From contig NZ_JAJEJT010000003.1 in NCBI RefSeq assembly GCF_021390645.1, positions 744,001 through 808,000 of the forward strand: a stretch of DNA of 64,000 nucleotides, written 5' to 3'. The notes below the pieces were generated by a model that saw only the letters and a program-made list of their open reading frames with translations, did no database searches and was not told the DNA's origin. How positions within the stretch are numbered: the first letter of the stretch is position 1; each line of letters opens with the position of its first letter. This document shows positions 53,627-63,220 of the stretch, one piece after another. The DNA comes from Paraburkholderia flagellata. Lineage in GTDB: Bacteria > Pseudomonadota > Gammaproteobacteria > Burkholderiales > Burkholderiaceae. A program made the translations under genes and the position numbers.

Positions 53627-55048
53627 TCAGACCTTGCGCGCCCGGAGATACCGGAAGAACTCCGCGCCCTCCTGCAGGCGCCGCTTCATCATGTCCCAGC
53701 TCATCAGCATTTCGCGGACGATTTCCCAGATCTTCGAGGGCCGGAAATAGAAGCGTTTGTAGAATTCTTCGACGCCAAGGTAGATCTCTTCGCGCGAGAG
53801 GTGCGGATAGCCAATCGTCGAAGCCTGGGTGCCCGACGAATTGATGAGCGTGATGACCTTGGTATCGTTCAGCCAACCATTTTCAACGGCCTGTTTATGA
53901 AGCACCGTACCCGGATAAGGCGCGGCGAGCGACACCTGAATGGTATGGGGATTGATCTCTTTTGCGTACTGAATGGTCTTCTGGATCGTCTCGTGCGTCT
54001 CGCCCGGCAGACCGAGGATGAAGGTCCCGTGAATCTTGATACCAAGCTTGCGGCAATCCTCGCTGAACTGGCGCGCCATATCGGTACGCAAGCCCTTTTT
54101 GACGTTCACGAGAATCTTGTCGTCACCGGATTCATAGCCCACGAGCAGAAGCCGCAGCCCGTTGTCCTTCATCACCTTGAGCGTCGAATACGGCACGTTC
54201 GCCTTGGCATTGCACGACCACGTCACGCCTAGCTTGCCCAGCCCGCGCGCGATCTCCTCGGCTCGCGGCCTCAGATCCGTGAACGTGTCGTCGTCGAACA
54301 TGATCTCCTTGATTTCGGGCATGTTGTCCCGAATCCATTTCACTTCTTCCAGCACGTGCGCGACCGAACGCGTGCGATAGCGGTGCCCCCCGACCGTATG
54401 CGGCCAAAGGCAGAACGTGCAGCGGGATTTGCAGCCGCGCCCCGTGTAGAGCGACAGATACGGATGCTTGAGATAGCCGCTGAAATAATGCTCGGGCGTG
54501 AGGTCGCGCTTGTAGATTGGCGAGACGAATGGAAGCTGGTCCATGTCTTCGAGAATCGGCCGCGCGTCGTTGTGCGTGATCCCGCCGTCGGGCAGGCGAT
54601 AGCTCAGGCCCAGGATCGATTCGAACGGTAGACCCTGTGCAATTTCGCGGCACGTAAAGTCGAATTCTTCGCGGCAGACGAAATCGAGCGCGTCACTCGC
54701 GGTAAGCGATCCATGCGGATCGACCGCCACTTTCGCGCCGATCATGCCGATGAGGATCGAACTCTTGCGCCGCTTCAGGTGCTCGGCAAACTGAACGTCG
54801 CTCTGGAACGAGGGTGAACTCGTATGAATGATAACCAGTTCGTATTCCTGAGCGATATCCAGTGTCGTTTCCAGTGACAGCTCGTCTGCGGGGGCATCCA
54901 CCACACGGCTGCCTTCGACCAGCGCGGCCGGCTGGACGAGCCACGTTGGATACCAGAACGACCGGATCTCGCGCTTTGTTTGAAAACGTGAGCCAGCTCC
55001 GCCATCGAAGCCCTCATAGGAAGGTGCCTGCAGAAACAGCGTTTTCAT
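53627..55048 (-). CDS. hpnJ: Hopanoid biosynthesis radical SAM protein HpnJ
   Basis: A 473-aa B12-binding-type radical SAM enzyme. The N-terminal domain (about 1-170) resembles cobalamin-binding regions; the radical SAM motif is GRGCKSRCTFC followed by LWPHTVGG. Other features are EIMFDDDTFTDLRPR and LVGYESGDDKILVNVKKGLR. Family knowledge links HpnJ to ring contraction of the ribose-derived side chain to the cyclitol of bacteriohopane cyclitol ether. No other hopanoid gene is in the window. It is monocistronic with GAGGG upstream of the ATG. Confidence 0.82.
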   Translation of the reverse strand: MKTLFLQAPSYEGFDGGAGSRFQTKREIRSFWYPTWLVQPAALVEGSRVVDAPADELSLETTLDIAQEYELVIIHTSSPSFQSDVQFAEHLKRRKSSILIGMIGAKVAVDPHGSLTASDALDFVCREEFDFTCREIAQGLPFESILGLSYRLPDGGITHNDARPILEDMDQLPFVSPIYKRDLTPEHYFSGYLKHPYLSLYTGRGCKSRCTFCLWPHTVGGHRYRTRSVAHVLEEVKWIRDNMPEIKEIMFDDDTFTDLRPRAEEIARGLGKLGVTWSCNAKANVPYSTLKVMKDNGLRLLLVGYESGDDKILVNVKKGLRTDMARQFSEDCRKLGIKIHGTFILGLPGETHETIQKTIQYAKEINPHTIQVSLAAPYPGTVLHKQAVENGWLNDTKVITLINSSGTQASTIGYPHLSREEIYLGVEEFYKRFYFRPSKIWEIVREMLMSWDMMKRRLQEGAEFFRYLRARKV

Positions 55049-55318
55049 GAATGCCCTCGGAGAAAATCGTGAATTTGTCCTCGAAGCCTACAAATACATG
55101 ACACTAGCGGGAGCGCTGCTTTGCCCGGGTCAAGAATACTACGACTTGCCCGCGCGGCACGGCGAAAAAACGTCTGCGCCCGCCTATCGAAACACCCGAT
55201 TAACAAAAGCGGACGCCAGTTGAACACTGCAATCGTCGGCATGAGCGATGCTTTCTGTACTATATTTTTTGGGGCATCCGCAGCAGCACTTACAGCACTC
55301 CAAAGCGGGAGGCAATGT

Positions 55319-55675
55319 ATGTCGCGATTTCACGACATGCCGGAAGGCGTGCCGGTTGGCAATGGCCACCATATCAGCCCGGCCGAATTCCTGCTGATGG
55401 CGGGCTTTCTCGCCTACCGCGCCCCACTCGCTTCGGTCGATGCCCGGGCAGCAGCCCGGCGTGTCCTGGATGCGGTTCTCAGTGCGGCGGCAGCGCACGG
55501 GTTCGTGCATGCCGACGCACTCGAATCCATGATGGCGAGCGCCGAACGATCGGCGAATGTACGCAGTCTCGCGGAGCAGGCCAGCGCCGCCGTAGGCGAC
55601 ACGTTTGCTTACATGCAGGTGATTCGCAGTGCGGGCGTCGCGCTGGAAGCGGACCCTTACACGCTTATCACTTGA
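55319..55675 (+). CDS. Hypothetical helical protein
   Basis: A 118-aa soluble protein with GGGAGG 7-12 bases before ATG 55319, a good sign of a real gene. Composition is Ala-rich and helical (ARRVLDAVLSAAAAHGFVHA, ALESMMASAERSANVRSLAE). No family is recognised. It is divergent from hpnJ, with 270 bp between starts that hold a TACTATATT AT-rich segment likely to be its promoter. Confidence 0.6.
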   Translation: MSRFHDMPEGVPVGNGHHISPAEFLLMAGFLAYRAPLASVDARAAARRVLDAVLSAAAAHGFVHADALESMMASAERSANVRSLAEQASAAVGDTFAYMQVIRSAGVALEADPYTLIT

Positions 55676-55737
55676 GAGCCGGCGTTGCCGCGTCGCGCCG
55701 GCGCCGGGCGCTACCCGGTGGTGTGACACGCCGCCAT

Positions 55738-56412
55738 TCAACTGTCAGGTGGCCGCGCGGGGACCTGTTGCCAGCCGCCAGCGCAGGTTCGCACGTAAGG
55801 ATAATAAGTCTGCGACGCTACGCAGTAGTACCAGACGCCGTACGGGGCCTCGCCGCCCTGCCCACCTTGCCCGCCGCCTTGCCCATACTGCTCGTTTTGA
55901 TCGTACATATTGCCGCCGCCGTACTGCGGCTCTTGCTGGGCTTCGCCCTGACCCTGTTCGATCCACTGCGTGGGCTGCGAGAAGTCGCCTGATACGTAGG
56001 GGTAATAGACGCTTCCGATGTACGTCGGATAGTAGTACGGATAGAACGGATAGCCGTAGACGAAACCAGGGCCAAAGTAGAAGCCGACGCTCACCGAACC
56101 GCAGCAGCCATACCAGCCGTGATAGTAGCCGCCGTGATGCCAGCCATAGCCGCGGTAGTAGCCGCCATGGTAATAACCGCCGTGATTCCACCCGCCGCCG
56201 CCATAGCTGCCGTGGTAGCCGCCGTTCCAGCCGCTGCTGTGATTCCCGCCGCCGTAGCCGCCCCAGCCGCCACCGCCACCGCCACCGCCACCACCGCCCC
56301 AGCCGCCGCCGCCGCCGTGCATCCAGCCGCCGCCTCTACCCGCGCTCGCCCCGGCGCTGATGCATAGCGCCACGAGCACGAGCAGAAGTCTGCACAATCC
56401 ATGCCCTTTCAT
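55738..56412 (-). CDS. Glycine/tyrosine-rich secreted protein
   Basis: A 224-aa protein with signal peptide (LLLVLVALCISAGASA). It has a Gly-rich run with Trp and His (about residues 29-100), a Tyr/Phe/Pro-rich middle (GPGFVYGYPFYPYYYPTYIG), a Gln/Gly-rich stretch and a C-terminal motif VWYYCVASQTYYPYVRTCAG. The last motif is typical of small outer-surface proteins in Burkholderiales. It is probably envelope-associated; function unknown. A GTG three codons upstream of the ATG is an alternative start. Confidence 0.75.
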   Translation of the reverse strand: MKGHGLCRLLLVLVALCISAGASAGRGGGWMHGGGGGWGGGGGGGGGGGWGGYGGGNHSSGWNGGYHGSYGGGGWNHGGYYHGGYYRGYGWHHGGYYHGWYGCCGSVSVGFYFGPGFVYGYPFYPYYYPTYIGSVYYPYVSGDFSQPTQWIEQGQGEAQQEPQYGGGNMYDQNEQYGQGGGQGGQGGEAPYGVWYYCVASQTYYPYVRTCAGGWQQVPARPPDS

Positions 56413-56518
56413 GATGCTCACCCCGATAGCCGCTGACCGCTATCGATCGATAGCCGGTTGGCTTCATAGATCAGTTTAGGCGTCGGAAGCCCATTTTTCC
56501 TGCGCGTTTCCCGGCGCG

Positions 56519-57496
56519 TTATGGCTCCCGAGCATCGCCCTGCCTCGCAATGATGGCCGCGCCAACGAGGCCGCCGTCACGCCGGAACGTTCCGGGAACC
56601 ACAACGCGTTCGCGAAACTCCCGCAGCGTGCGCTTACGCACTGCGGCATCCAGCGCATCAATGAGTGGGGACACATTGGAAAGTCCGCCGCAAACCGGGA
56701 CGATTGAAGCGCCGGTAATGTTGATGACAGCGGCGAGCGGCTCCGATACGAGTGCGAGCCACGCGCAAACGGCGCGCTGCGCGCGATCGCCGCCGCGCTG
56801 CCAGTCGTCGAGAATCGTGCGGCTGTCTTTCTGTTCGCCGTTCAGGACCGCGTTGAGCCGCTCCATGCCACGTGCCCCGCCGATGGTGTCGACGCAGCCC
56901 ATGCGGCCGCAACCGCAACGCAGTGCGCTCACGGGCTGCGCGTGGCCTGCGCCGTCGAGGTCGACGTGCGTGCTCACAGGCAGCCCGTGGCCCCACTCGC
57001 CCGAAATGCCGCGCGCGCCGCCGGCTACGCGGCCCCCCACCACGAGCCCGCCGCCGACACCGGAGCCGAGGACCACGCAAAACACGACATCGTGGCCCGC
57101 ACCCGCACCCTCGACGGCCTCAGCCAATGCGAGGCAGTCAGCGTCGTTCGCAATGTATACGTGCCGCCGCAGCCGGGAGGTCAACTCCGCGCCAAGCACG
57201 CGACCCGAGACGCATGGGACGTTAGACGAGCAAATCACCCCGCTTGCGGGATCGATCGCTCCGGCCATCGAGATCACGAGCGGCGAGCGGGTCTCCCCGA
57301 TATGACGGTCCGCAAGCGATTTGAGGGTCGCGCCAAACGCCTCCCAACTGTCGACGGGCGTCGGCACGCTTTCGAGCAGGCGCACGCTACCTGGACTGTC
57401 TGATACACCGAGCCTGACGTATGAGCCGCCAATGTCCGCGACAAAGACTCGCGGGGGTTGCGGGCATTGCCCTGATTCAAAGCTGCTGTCTGGCAC
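56519..57496 (-). CDS. ROK-family sugar kinase (glucokinase/NagK-like)
   Basis: A 325-aa ROK kinase: phosphate-binding VFVADIGGSYVRLGV, substrate/catalytic NDADC, GSGVGGGLVVGGRV, the GEWGHG His and the zinc motif CGCGRMGCVDT. It phosphorylates glucose or N-acetylglucosamine with ATP. It is followed by no same-strand gene for 97 bp, and the small gene at 57541-57861 lies 44 bp upstream, so the two may be co-transcribed. Its position close to zwf suggests glucose metabolism. Confidence 0.88.
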   Translation of the reverse strand: MPDSSFESGQCPQPPRVFVADIGGSYVRLGVSDSPGSVRLLESVPTPVDSWEAFGATLKSLADRHIGETRSPLVISMAGAIDPASGVICSSNVPCVSGRVLGAELTSRLRRHVYIANDADCLALAEAVEGAGAGHDVVFCVVLGSGVGGGLVVGGRVAGGARGISGEWGHGLPVSTHVDLDGAGHAQPVSALRCGCGRMGCVDTIGGARGMERLNAVLNGEQKDSRTILDDWQRGGDRAQRAVCAWLALVSEPLAAVINITGASIVPVCGGLSNVSPLIDALDAAVRKRTLREFRERVVVPGTFRRDGGLVGAAIIARQGDAREP

Positions 57497-57540
57497 CCCT
57501 GGCTCCTCTATGCGTGCCTCGGCGACGCCAGCCTGCGGGT

Positions 57541-57861
57541 TCAGCGGGCGCGAACGAAATGATGCTCTATCTTTGCACGCAACACGCCGTCGACGGCCGC
57601 GAGTTGTTCGCGCAGCCGCACCGCTCGCCGTTCGGTCATTTCACCAAATACGATTTTTTGCTCGAGCACGTCGCCGCAACGGGTGACCGCCCATCGGTCG
57701 ACGGCCACATGTTCGCCGTCGAGCACCCCAGCGGCTATCGAAACGACGCCGAGATCCAGACCGGACACCAGATGAACGGTATGCGTGAGCGTGAAGCCAG
57801 GAAGACAGTGTGAAAGGTCCTCACAGACCGAGGCGGACGAGGCGGGGATATCTTGACGCAT
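57541..57861 (-). CDS. Hypothetical 106-aa protein upstream of the ROK kinase
   Basis: A soluble protein with CGGAG 6-10 bases before ATG 57861. The sequence LVSGLDLGVVSIAAGVLDGE followed by an RLREQLAAVDGVLRAKIEH segment has the strand-helix rhythm of ACT-like domains, but I cannot confirm a family. The gene precedes the ROK kinase on the same strand by 44 bp. It could be a small regulatory domain protein. Longer readings to 58137 have poor coding character. Confidence 0.5.
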   Translation of the reverse strand: MRQDIPASSASVCEDLSHCLPGFTLTHTVHLVSGLDLGVVSIAAGVLDGEHVAVDRWAVTRCGDVLEQKIVFGEMTERRAVRLREQLAAVDGVLRAKIEHHFVRAR

Positions 57862-58278
57862 AGTGGCTCCGGATAAAGATTGATCGAACCGGTGCCAGCT
57901 ACGCTGCTCCCGTTTCGTTGCCGTAAATCGGCCGCATCGCCTCGAGGGCTTCCACCTTGCCCGGGAGGGCAGGTTGGCGTCGGTCAGTCCGACTCTGGAT
58001 GCTTTGCTTCTCTCGTTCGATATGCCGAACGAGCATTCATTATACCGGAAACAGGGCGGCGGGCAAGACGAGCGAGTTCGGGTCGGTTCAGATGGGTCAA
58101 AGCGCCGGCGCCGGTAAGGGTACTGCGAATCGCGCAATGCGCGCGGCGCCGAGCGGCCCTTCGCACACGATATTACAAATCACCTTCAATGGCGGATTGA
58201 ACCGAATGCGCGCAAACTCGGTCAGTCGAGGTATCGGAATTGCTTGCCGTGTTCATTTCGGTCCACTGAAGCGAAATC
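57862..58278. promoter_or_regulatory. 417-bp divergent region upstream of zwf
   Basis: Separates the minus-strand hypothetical/kinase pair from zwf. It is GC-rich on the left and AT-richer at 58160-58215, where a zwf promoter is plausible. A single ATTACAA element resembles half of a HexR site, which is insufficient to call. No small gene with a ribosome site was found. Confidence 0.3.
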
Positions 58279-59901
58279 ATGTCGACGAAACAGACCCAGC
58301 CCGATTCTTCCAGCGAGGCTTCCCGCGCGGCCCCCAGTGCAAAAGTGCCTGCGCATCCGCAGGGCGCACCGGCCACCCCCGCCTCGCCTGCCGGCAAGCA
58401 TCCCGCGCCGCCCTGCACGCTCGTGATCTTCGGCGCGGGCGGCGATCTGACCCAGCGCCTGTTGATGCCGGCGCTTTACAACCTCGCCGTCGACCGTCTG
58501 CTCGACGACGGCATGAAGATCATCGGCGTGAATCACGGCGAGCGCGAAACACAGGCATGGTCCGACGGTCTGCACGCCGCGCTGCAAAAATTCGCCGCCG
58601 ACAAGGCGAGCACTTTCCACGCCGGCAAGCTCGACGACAAAGCGTGGGACTGGGTCGCGCAGCGCCTCACCTACATGGCGGGCGAATTCGAGGACGACAA
58701 CGCGTATCAGCGTCTCGCCCAGCAACTGAACGGCAAGTCGCGCGGCAACGTCGTGTTCTATCTCGCCGTGGGCGCGCGCTTCTTCAAGCCGATCATCGAG
58801 CGCCTCGGCAAGGCCGGTTTGCTCGACGAGGGCAACGACAGCAACGACGCGTTCCGCCGCATCGTGATCGAAAAGCCCTTCGGCGCCGATCTCGCAACGG
58901 CGCGCGACTTGAACCAGCACTTGCTGAGTGTCGCGAAAGAATCGCAGGTCTATCGCATCGACCATTTCCTCGGCAAGGAGACGGTGCAGAGCATTCTCGC
59001 GCTGCGTTTCGCCAATGCCATGTTCGAACCCGTCTGGCGGCGCGAGTACATCGACAGCGTGCAGATCACGGCTTCGGAGGTGATCGGCGTGGAAGGCCGC
59101 GGCAAGTTCTACGAGCAGACTGGCGCGTTTCGCGACATGGTGCCCAATCACCTCTTTCAACTGCTCGCCATGGTCGCCATGGAGCCACCCAATTCGTTCG
59201 ATGCCGATGCGGTGCGCAACAAGAAGGCCGAAATCTTCGAGGCGCTCAAGCCGCTCACGCCCGACGACGTGGTGTTCGGACAATACGCAAAAGGCCCGGC
59301 GGGCGTGGGCTACCGCGACGAACCGAACGTGGCCGAAGACAGCCGCACCGAAACCTATGCCGCCGCGCACGTGCAGATCGACAACTGGCGCTGGGCGGGC
59401 GTGCCGTTTTATCTGCGTACCGGCAAGCGGATGGCCGCGCGGCGCACGGAGATTTCGGTGCAGTTGAAGCGCGTGCCGTTTCTCCTCTTTCGCAACACGC
59501 CAGTCGATACGCTCACGCCCAACGTGCTGACGCTGCGTATCGATCCGTCGCATGGCACGAGCTTCGATTTCAACGTGAAGACGCCGGGACCGGTCGTGCA
59601 GATCGGCCCGGTGCATTCGTCGTTCGATTACGACGACTTCTTCGCGGAGCACGCGAACGTCGGCTACGAAACGCTGCTCTACGATTGCATGCTCGGCGAC
59701 CAGACGCTCTTTCAACGCGCCGACGGCATCGAGGCGGCATGGTCGACGGTGGATGGCGTGTTGCATCCGGAACTCGACGCCGCGATTGCCGTGTACGACT
59801 ACGCCGCGGGCAGCGAAGGCCCGCCGCAAGCCGATGCGCTGCTCGCGCGCGACGGCCGGACGTGGCGCGCGCTCGCGCAGCCGCAAACGAAGAAGAAGTG
59901 A
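58279..59901 (+). CDS. zwf: Glucose-6-phosphate 1-dehydrogenase
   Basis: A 540-aa NADP-dependent enzyme of the oxidative pentose-phosphate and Entner-Doudoroff pathways. The nucleotide motif is GAGGDLT (52-58), the active site RIDHFLGKE (226-234), and EKPFG lies at about 198-202. A 45-residue Ala/Pro/Ser-rich N-terminal extension precedes the fold, making it longer than typical Zwf (about 490 aa); an internal start would fall outside any good ribosome site. A sugar kinase gene follows 22 bp downstream. Confidence 0.95.
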   Translation: MSTKQTQPDSSSEASRAAPSAKVPAHPQGAPATPASPAGKHPAPPCTLVIFGAGGDLTQRLLMPALYNLAVDRLLDDGMKIIGVNHGERETQAWSDGLHAALQKFAADKASTFHAGKLDDKAWDWVAQRLTYMAGEFEDDNAYQRLAQQLNGKSRGNVVFYLAVGARFFKPIIERLGKAGLLDEGNDSNDAFRRIVIEKPFGADLATARDLNQHLLSVAKESQVYRIDHFLGKETVQSILALRFANAMFEPVWRREYIDSVQITASEVIGVEGRGKFYEQTGAFRDMVPNHLFQLLAMVAMEPPNSFDADAVRNKKAEIFEALKPLTPDDVVFGQYAKGPAGVGYRDEPNVAEDSRTETYAAAHVQIDNWRWAGVPFYLRTGKRMAARRTEISVQLKRVPFLLFRNTPVDTLTPNVLTLRIDPSHGTSFDFNVKTPGPVVQIGPVHSSFDYDDFFAEHANVGYETLLYDCMLGDQTLFQRADGIEAAWSTVDGVLHPELDAAIAVYDYAAGSEGPPQADALLARDGRTWRALAQPQTKKK

Positions 59902-59923
59902 ACCAGAAAGCTAAGGAGAACGT

Positions 59924-60787
59924 ATGGCCAAAATCGAAAATGCGGTCAGGAAAAGCGCTGTGAAAACTGCTGTGAAAACTGCCGTGAAGCGCGCGGCGAG
60001 CCCGACGCACACCTCGCGGGACATGGAAAACATTCTCGCCATCGACGTAGGCGGAACGGGTCTGAAGGCGGCGATCATCGACGCGAACGGCACCATGCGC
60101 ACGGAGCGTGTGCGCGTGGCGACGCCGCATCCATGCCCGCCCGGCTTGCTGGTCGATACGCTCGCTACGCTCGTCGAGCCGCTGCTCGAGCATTATCCTT
60201 CAACGCACCTGTCGATCGGCTTCCCTGGTTTCGTGCGCAACAATCATGTGATCACGGCGCCGCATCTCGGCCTTGATGACTGGAACGACGTGCCGCTTGC
60301 GCAGATGCTCGGCGAGCGCCTGTCCATTCCCTCGGTGCGCATGATCAACGACGCGGAAATGCAGGGCCTCGCCGCCATCGAAGGACAAGGCCTCGAATTC
60401 GTGATGACACTCGGCACGGGCGTAGGCACGGCCATGTTCCGTGACGGCGAATTGATGCCGCACCTCGAACTCGCACATCATCCGGTCAGCAGGAAGCGTG
60501 CATACGACGAGTACATCGGGGACGCCGCGCGCAGCAAGGCAGGCAACAAGCGCTGGAACGCGCGCGTCGAGAAGATCATCGGCATACTCGAATCGCTCGT
60601 GCACTACGACAAGCTGTGGATTGGCGGCGGCAATGCGGCTCGCCTCACGTTCGACCTGCCGCCGAATGTGGCGACCGTACCGAACGATCGTGGCATCGAA
60701 GGCGGCGCGCGTTTGTGGCATCCGCGCTCGGTGCGCGAAACGCGGCAGTTGCCCGCCGCGACACAGCGCGCGGGCAAATTCAGGTAG
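59924..60787 (+). CDS. ROK-type (polyphosphate glucokinase-like) sugar kinase
   Basis: A 287-aa kinase resembling PPGK-type ROK proteins: LAIDVGGTGLKAAIIDANG, IGFPGFVRNNHV, NDAEMQGLAAIEGQG, TLGTGVGTAMFRDGEL and the C-terminal LWIGGGNAARL. It lacks the CGCGxxGC zinc motif, as expected for PPGK relatives. The N-terminus has a basic extension with AVKT repeats encoded by 12-bp units (59957-59992); AAGGAGAA before ATG 59924 argues that the extension is translated. It is co-transcribed with zwf, so it likely supplies glucose-6-phosphate. Confidence 0.85.
   Translation: MAKIENAVRKSAVKTAVKTAVKRAASPTHTSRDMENILAIDVGGTGLKAAIIDANGTMRTERVRVATPHPCPPGLLVDTLATLVEPLLEHYPSTHLSIGFPGFVRNNHVITAPHLGLDDWNDVPLAQMLGERLSIPSVRMINDAEMQGLAAIEGQGLEFVMTLGTGVGTAMFRDGELMPHLELAHHPVSRKRAYDEYIGDAARSKAGNKRWNARVEKIIGILESLVHYDKLWIGGGNAARLTFDLPPNVATVPNDRGIEGGARLWHPRSVRETRQLPAATQRAGKFR
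59957..59992. repeat. Three 12-bp tandem repeats in the kinase 5' end
   Basis: GCTGTGAAAACT twice exactly, then a variant; in frame, giving AVKT-AVKT-AVKR. It lies in the N-terminal extension, not in the catalytic fold. Confidence 0.8.
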
Positions 60788-60847
60788 GCGGCTAGCTCAC
60801 TCATCGACCGCCGAAGACGACCCCGCCCCGCTCAAGCGCGCGCCGCT

Positions 60848-61771
60848 TTATTTGCGGACTTGCCCGCCCCCATCGGCGAAGAGCTCGATCACAAGTTCGC
60901 GCAGCCAGCGGTTGCCTTCGTCGTGCTGCACGCGCGCGTGCCAGAGCAGATGAATGGGCGCGGCGGGCAGCTTCATGGGCAGCGCGCTCAGGCTCAGCGA
61001 AAACGGCTTGGCGAGTTGCAGCGCAAGGCGCTCCGGCACCGTGGCGATCAGGTCGGTGCGTTCGAGGATATAGCCCACGCTCATGAAGTGCGGCACGGAG
61101 AGCCGCACCTGACGCTTCACGCCGCGTCGCTTGAGCCATTCATCGACCTGCCCGTGCCCCGTGCCGGCCGACACCACCACCAGATGCTCGGCCTCGCGCC
61201 AGGCCGCGAGCGTGAGCGGCGCGTTCTCCAGCGGATGACCGCGCCTGAAAAGGCACACATAGCGCTGATCGAAAAGGCGCCGCTGGTAGAAGCCGCCCTT
61301 GAGCTGCGGCAGCAAGCCGATGGCGAGATCGACGCGCCCGTCGGCCATCTCGTCGCTGAGATTGACGCCCGTATTGCGCACCGTATTGAGCGCGACGCCC
61401 GGCGCCGCACGCGAGAGGCGCTCCAGCAGCGCGGGCAGAAACACGACCTCGCCGATATCGGTCATGCCGATCGTCATGGTGCGCGTGGCGCGCAACGGAT
61501 CGAAGCCGGTCACGGGATTGAGCGCGCCGTGCAGGGTGGCGAGCGCCTGGGCGACCGGGTCCGCAAGGCGCAGCGCGAACGGCGTGGGCACCACGCCGCC
61601 AGGCCCGCGCACAAAGAGCGGATCGCCCAGCAGGCGGCGCAGCTTGGCGAGCGCGTTGCTCACGCCGGGCTGGCTCATGTTCATCTGCTCGGCCACGCGC
61701 GCCACGCGCCGCTCCCGCATGAGCCGATGAAAGAGCAGCAGCAGGTTGAGGTCGATATCGCCCAGTTCCAT
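60848..61771 (-). CDS. LysR-family regulator of the adjacent monooxygenase
   Basis: A 307-aa LysR regulator of the NodD/NahR/PcpR-like subgroup: LNLLLLFHRLMRERRVARVA, EQMNMSQPGVSNALAKLRRL and LGDPLFVRGPGGVVPTPFAL. The C-terminal co-inducer domain begins RTMTIGMTDIGEVVFLPALL. It is divergent from a flavin monooxygenase gene, with a perfect inverted repeat between the starts. Members of this subgroup usually respond to aromatic acids. Confidence 0.92.
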   Translation of the reverse strand: MELGDIDLNLLLLFHRLMRERRVARVAEQMNMSQPGVSNALAKLRRLLGDPLFVRGPGGVVPTPFALRLADPVAQALATLHGALNPVTGFDPLRATRTMTIGMTDIGEVVFLPALLERLSRAAPGVALNTVRNTGVNLSDEMADGRVDLAIGLLPQLKGGFYQRRLFDQRYVCLFRRGHPLENAPLTLAAWREAEHLVVVSAGTGHGQVDEWLKRRGVKRQVRLSVPHFMSVGYILERTDLIATVPERLALQLAKPFSLSLSALPMKLPAAPIHLLWHARVQHDEGNRWLRELVIELFADGGGQVRK

Positions 61772-61796
61772 TCATTCAGTCCAGTGATGAAGCAGA

Positions 61797-61822
61797 TTCA
61801 TTCCATTTTATTGTGGAATGAA
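61797..61822. promoter_or_regulatory. Candidate LysR operator (9-bp perfect inverted repeat)
   Basis: TTCATTCCA (61797-61805) and its exact complement (61814-61822) with an 8-base AT-rich spacer, containing T-N11-A geometry. It lies 26 bp upstream of the LysR start and about 88 bp upstream of the monooxygenase start. Confidence 0.75.
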
Positions 61823-61909
61823 CAGTGACTGCTGAGAATACGGACACGGTGTGTGCGTGACGTACCCACGCCAGCCGACCCCATAAATCTGAATATCGGA
61901 GACACAGTC

Positions 61910-63127
61910 ATGAAATCACCTGATCTGAAGATTGCGATCGTCGGCGCCGGGATCGGCGGCCTTACGCTGGCGCTCGCGCTGCGCGAGCACGGCATCGACG
62001 CGCAGCTCTTCGAGCAGACCGACGAACTGCGCGAAGTCGGCGCAGCCGTCGCGCTCTCGGCCAACGCCACGCGCTTTTACGAGCGCATGGGCCTGCGTCC
62101 GGCCTTCGAAAAAGTGTGCGCGGAAGTCCCGGGGCTCGTCTATCGTGACGGACGCAGCGGCGATGTGATCGGCCATCATCACGGCACACCGGACTATCGC
62201 GGGGAATTCGGCGGCTCGTACTGGGGCGTGCATCGCGCCGACCTCCAAGCGGTGCTGTCGGGCGCGGTCGGGCTCGAGCGCATCAAGCTCAGCCATCGAC
62301 TCGTCGATCTCGCGCAGCATCCCGATCGCGTGAGCCTGACGTTCGCCAACGGTGAACGCGTCGATGCCGATCTCGTGATCGGCGCCGATGGCGCGCGCTC
62401 GATCACGCGGCGCTGGATGCTGGGCTACGACGATGTGCTGTATTCGGGCTGCTCGGGCTTTCGCGGCGTGGTGCCGGCGGGGCGCATGGACCTGCTGCCC
62501 GATCCCGAGACCATCCAGTTCTGGGTCGGGCCGGGCGGCCATCTGCTGCACTACCCGATTGGCGACAAGGGCGATCAGAACTTCCTGCTGGTGGAGCGCC
62601 ATCCCTCGCCGTGGCCGTCGCGCGAGTGGGTCATGCCTGGCGAGGAAGGCGAGCAACTGCGCCTTTTCAAGAACTGGCACCCGGCAGTCGTGCAGATGAT
62701 CACTGCCGTGCCGATCAGCCAGCGCTGGGGTCTCTTTCACCGTCCACCGCTCGGCCGCTGGAGTAAGGGCCGCATCACGCTGATCGGCGACGCCGCGCAT
62801 GCGCTCGTGCCGCACCACGGCCAGGGTGCGAACCAGTCGATCGAAGATGCCGTGGTGCTGGCCGACCAATTGGCGAAGGCCGGGCCGGGCAACTGGCGCG
62901 AAGCGCAGGAAGCCTACGAGCGCCTGCGCCGGGGCCGCACGCGCAAGGTGCAATACGCTTCGATTACCACGGCGGACGTGCTGCATCTGCCCGATGGCCC
63001 CGCTGCCGAGGCGCGCAACGCCCGGCTCGGCTCGCGTGCAGGCGTGCTGAATCATCTGGACTGGATTCATGATTTCGACGCGCTTGCGCAGGAGCCGAAC
63101 GAGCGGCAAGGCGGGACATGGCTTTGA
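61910..63127 (+). CDS. FAD-dependent aromatic monooxygenase (salicylate/3-hydroxybenzoate hydroxylase-like)
   Basis: A 405-aa single-component flavoprotein hydroxylase. The FAD motif is IAIVGAGIGGLTLALALREH, the DG motif is VIGADGARS, and the GD motif is LIGDAAHALVPHHGQGANQS with IEDAVVLADQL. ATG 61910 has CGGAGAC upstream and puts the dinucleotide fold at residue 8. It uses NAD(P)H and O2 to hydroxylate an aromatic acid; 3-hydroxybenzoate 6-hydroxylase and salicylate 1-hydroxylase are both compatible. No ring-cleavage gene is adjacent. Confidence 0.85.
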   Translation: MKSPDLKIAIVGAGIGGLTLALALREHGIDAQLFEQTDELREVGAAVALSANATRFYERMGLRPAFEKVCAEVPGLVYRDGRSGDVIGHHHGTPDYRGEFGGSYWGVHRADLQAVLSGAVGLERIKLSHRLVDLAQHPDRVSLTFANGERVDADLVIGADGARSITRRWMLGYDDVLYSGCSGFRGVVPAGRMDLLPDPETIQFWVGPGGHLLHYPIGDKGDQNFLLVERHPSPWPSREWVMPGEEGEQLRLFKNWHPAVVQMITAVPISQRWGLFHRPPLGRWSKGRITLIGDAAHALVPHHGQGANQSIEDAVVLADQLAKAGPGNWREAQEAYERLRRGRTRKVQYASITTADVLHLPDGPAAEARNARLGSRAGVLNHLDWIHDFDALAQEPNERQGGTWL

Positions 63128-63220
63128 GGGCACCCGATAAGCGGCGCAGTTAATGATCCGTTAATCTCGGCGTTCTAGAATCGCGGTTTTTAACTGACCA
63201 TTTCTGCACAAGGAGCGTCC

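Noticed and set aside
57862..58278. HexR-type operator before zwf
   Set aside because: Only a single ATTACAA half-element is visible, without its partner.
57957..59963. 668-codon open frame on the + strand
   Set aside because: Overlaps zwf in another frame; zwf has intact catalytic motifs, this one has none.
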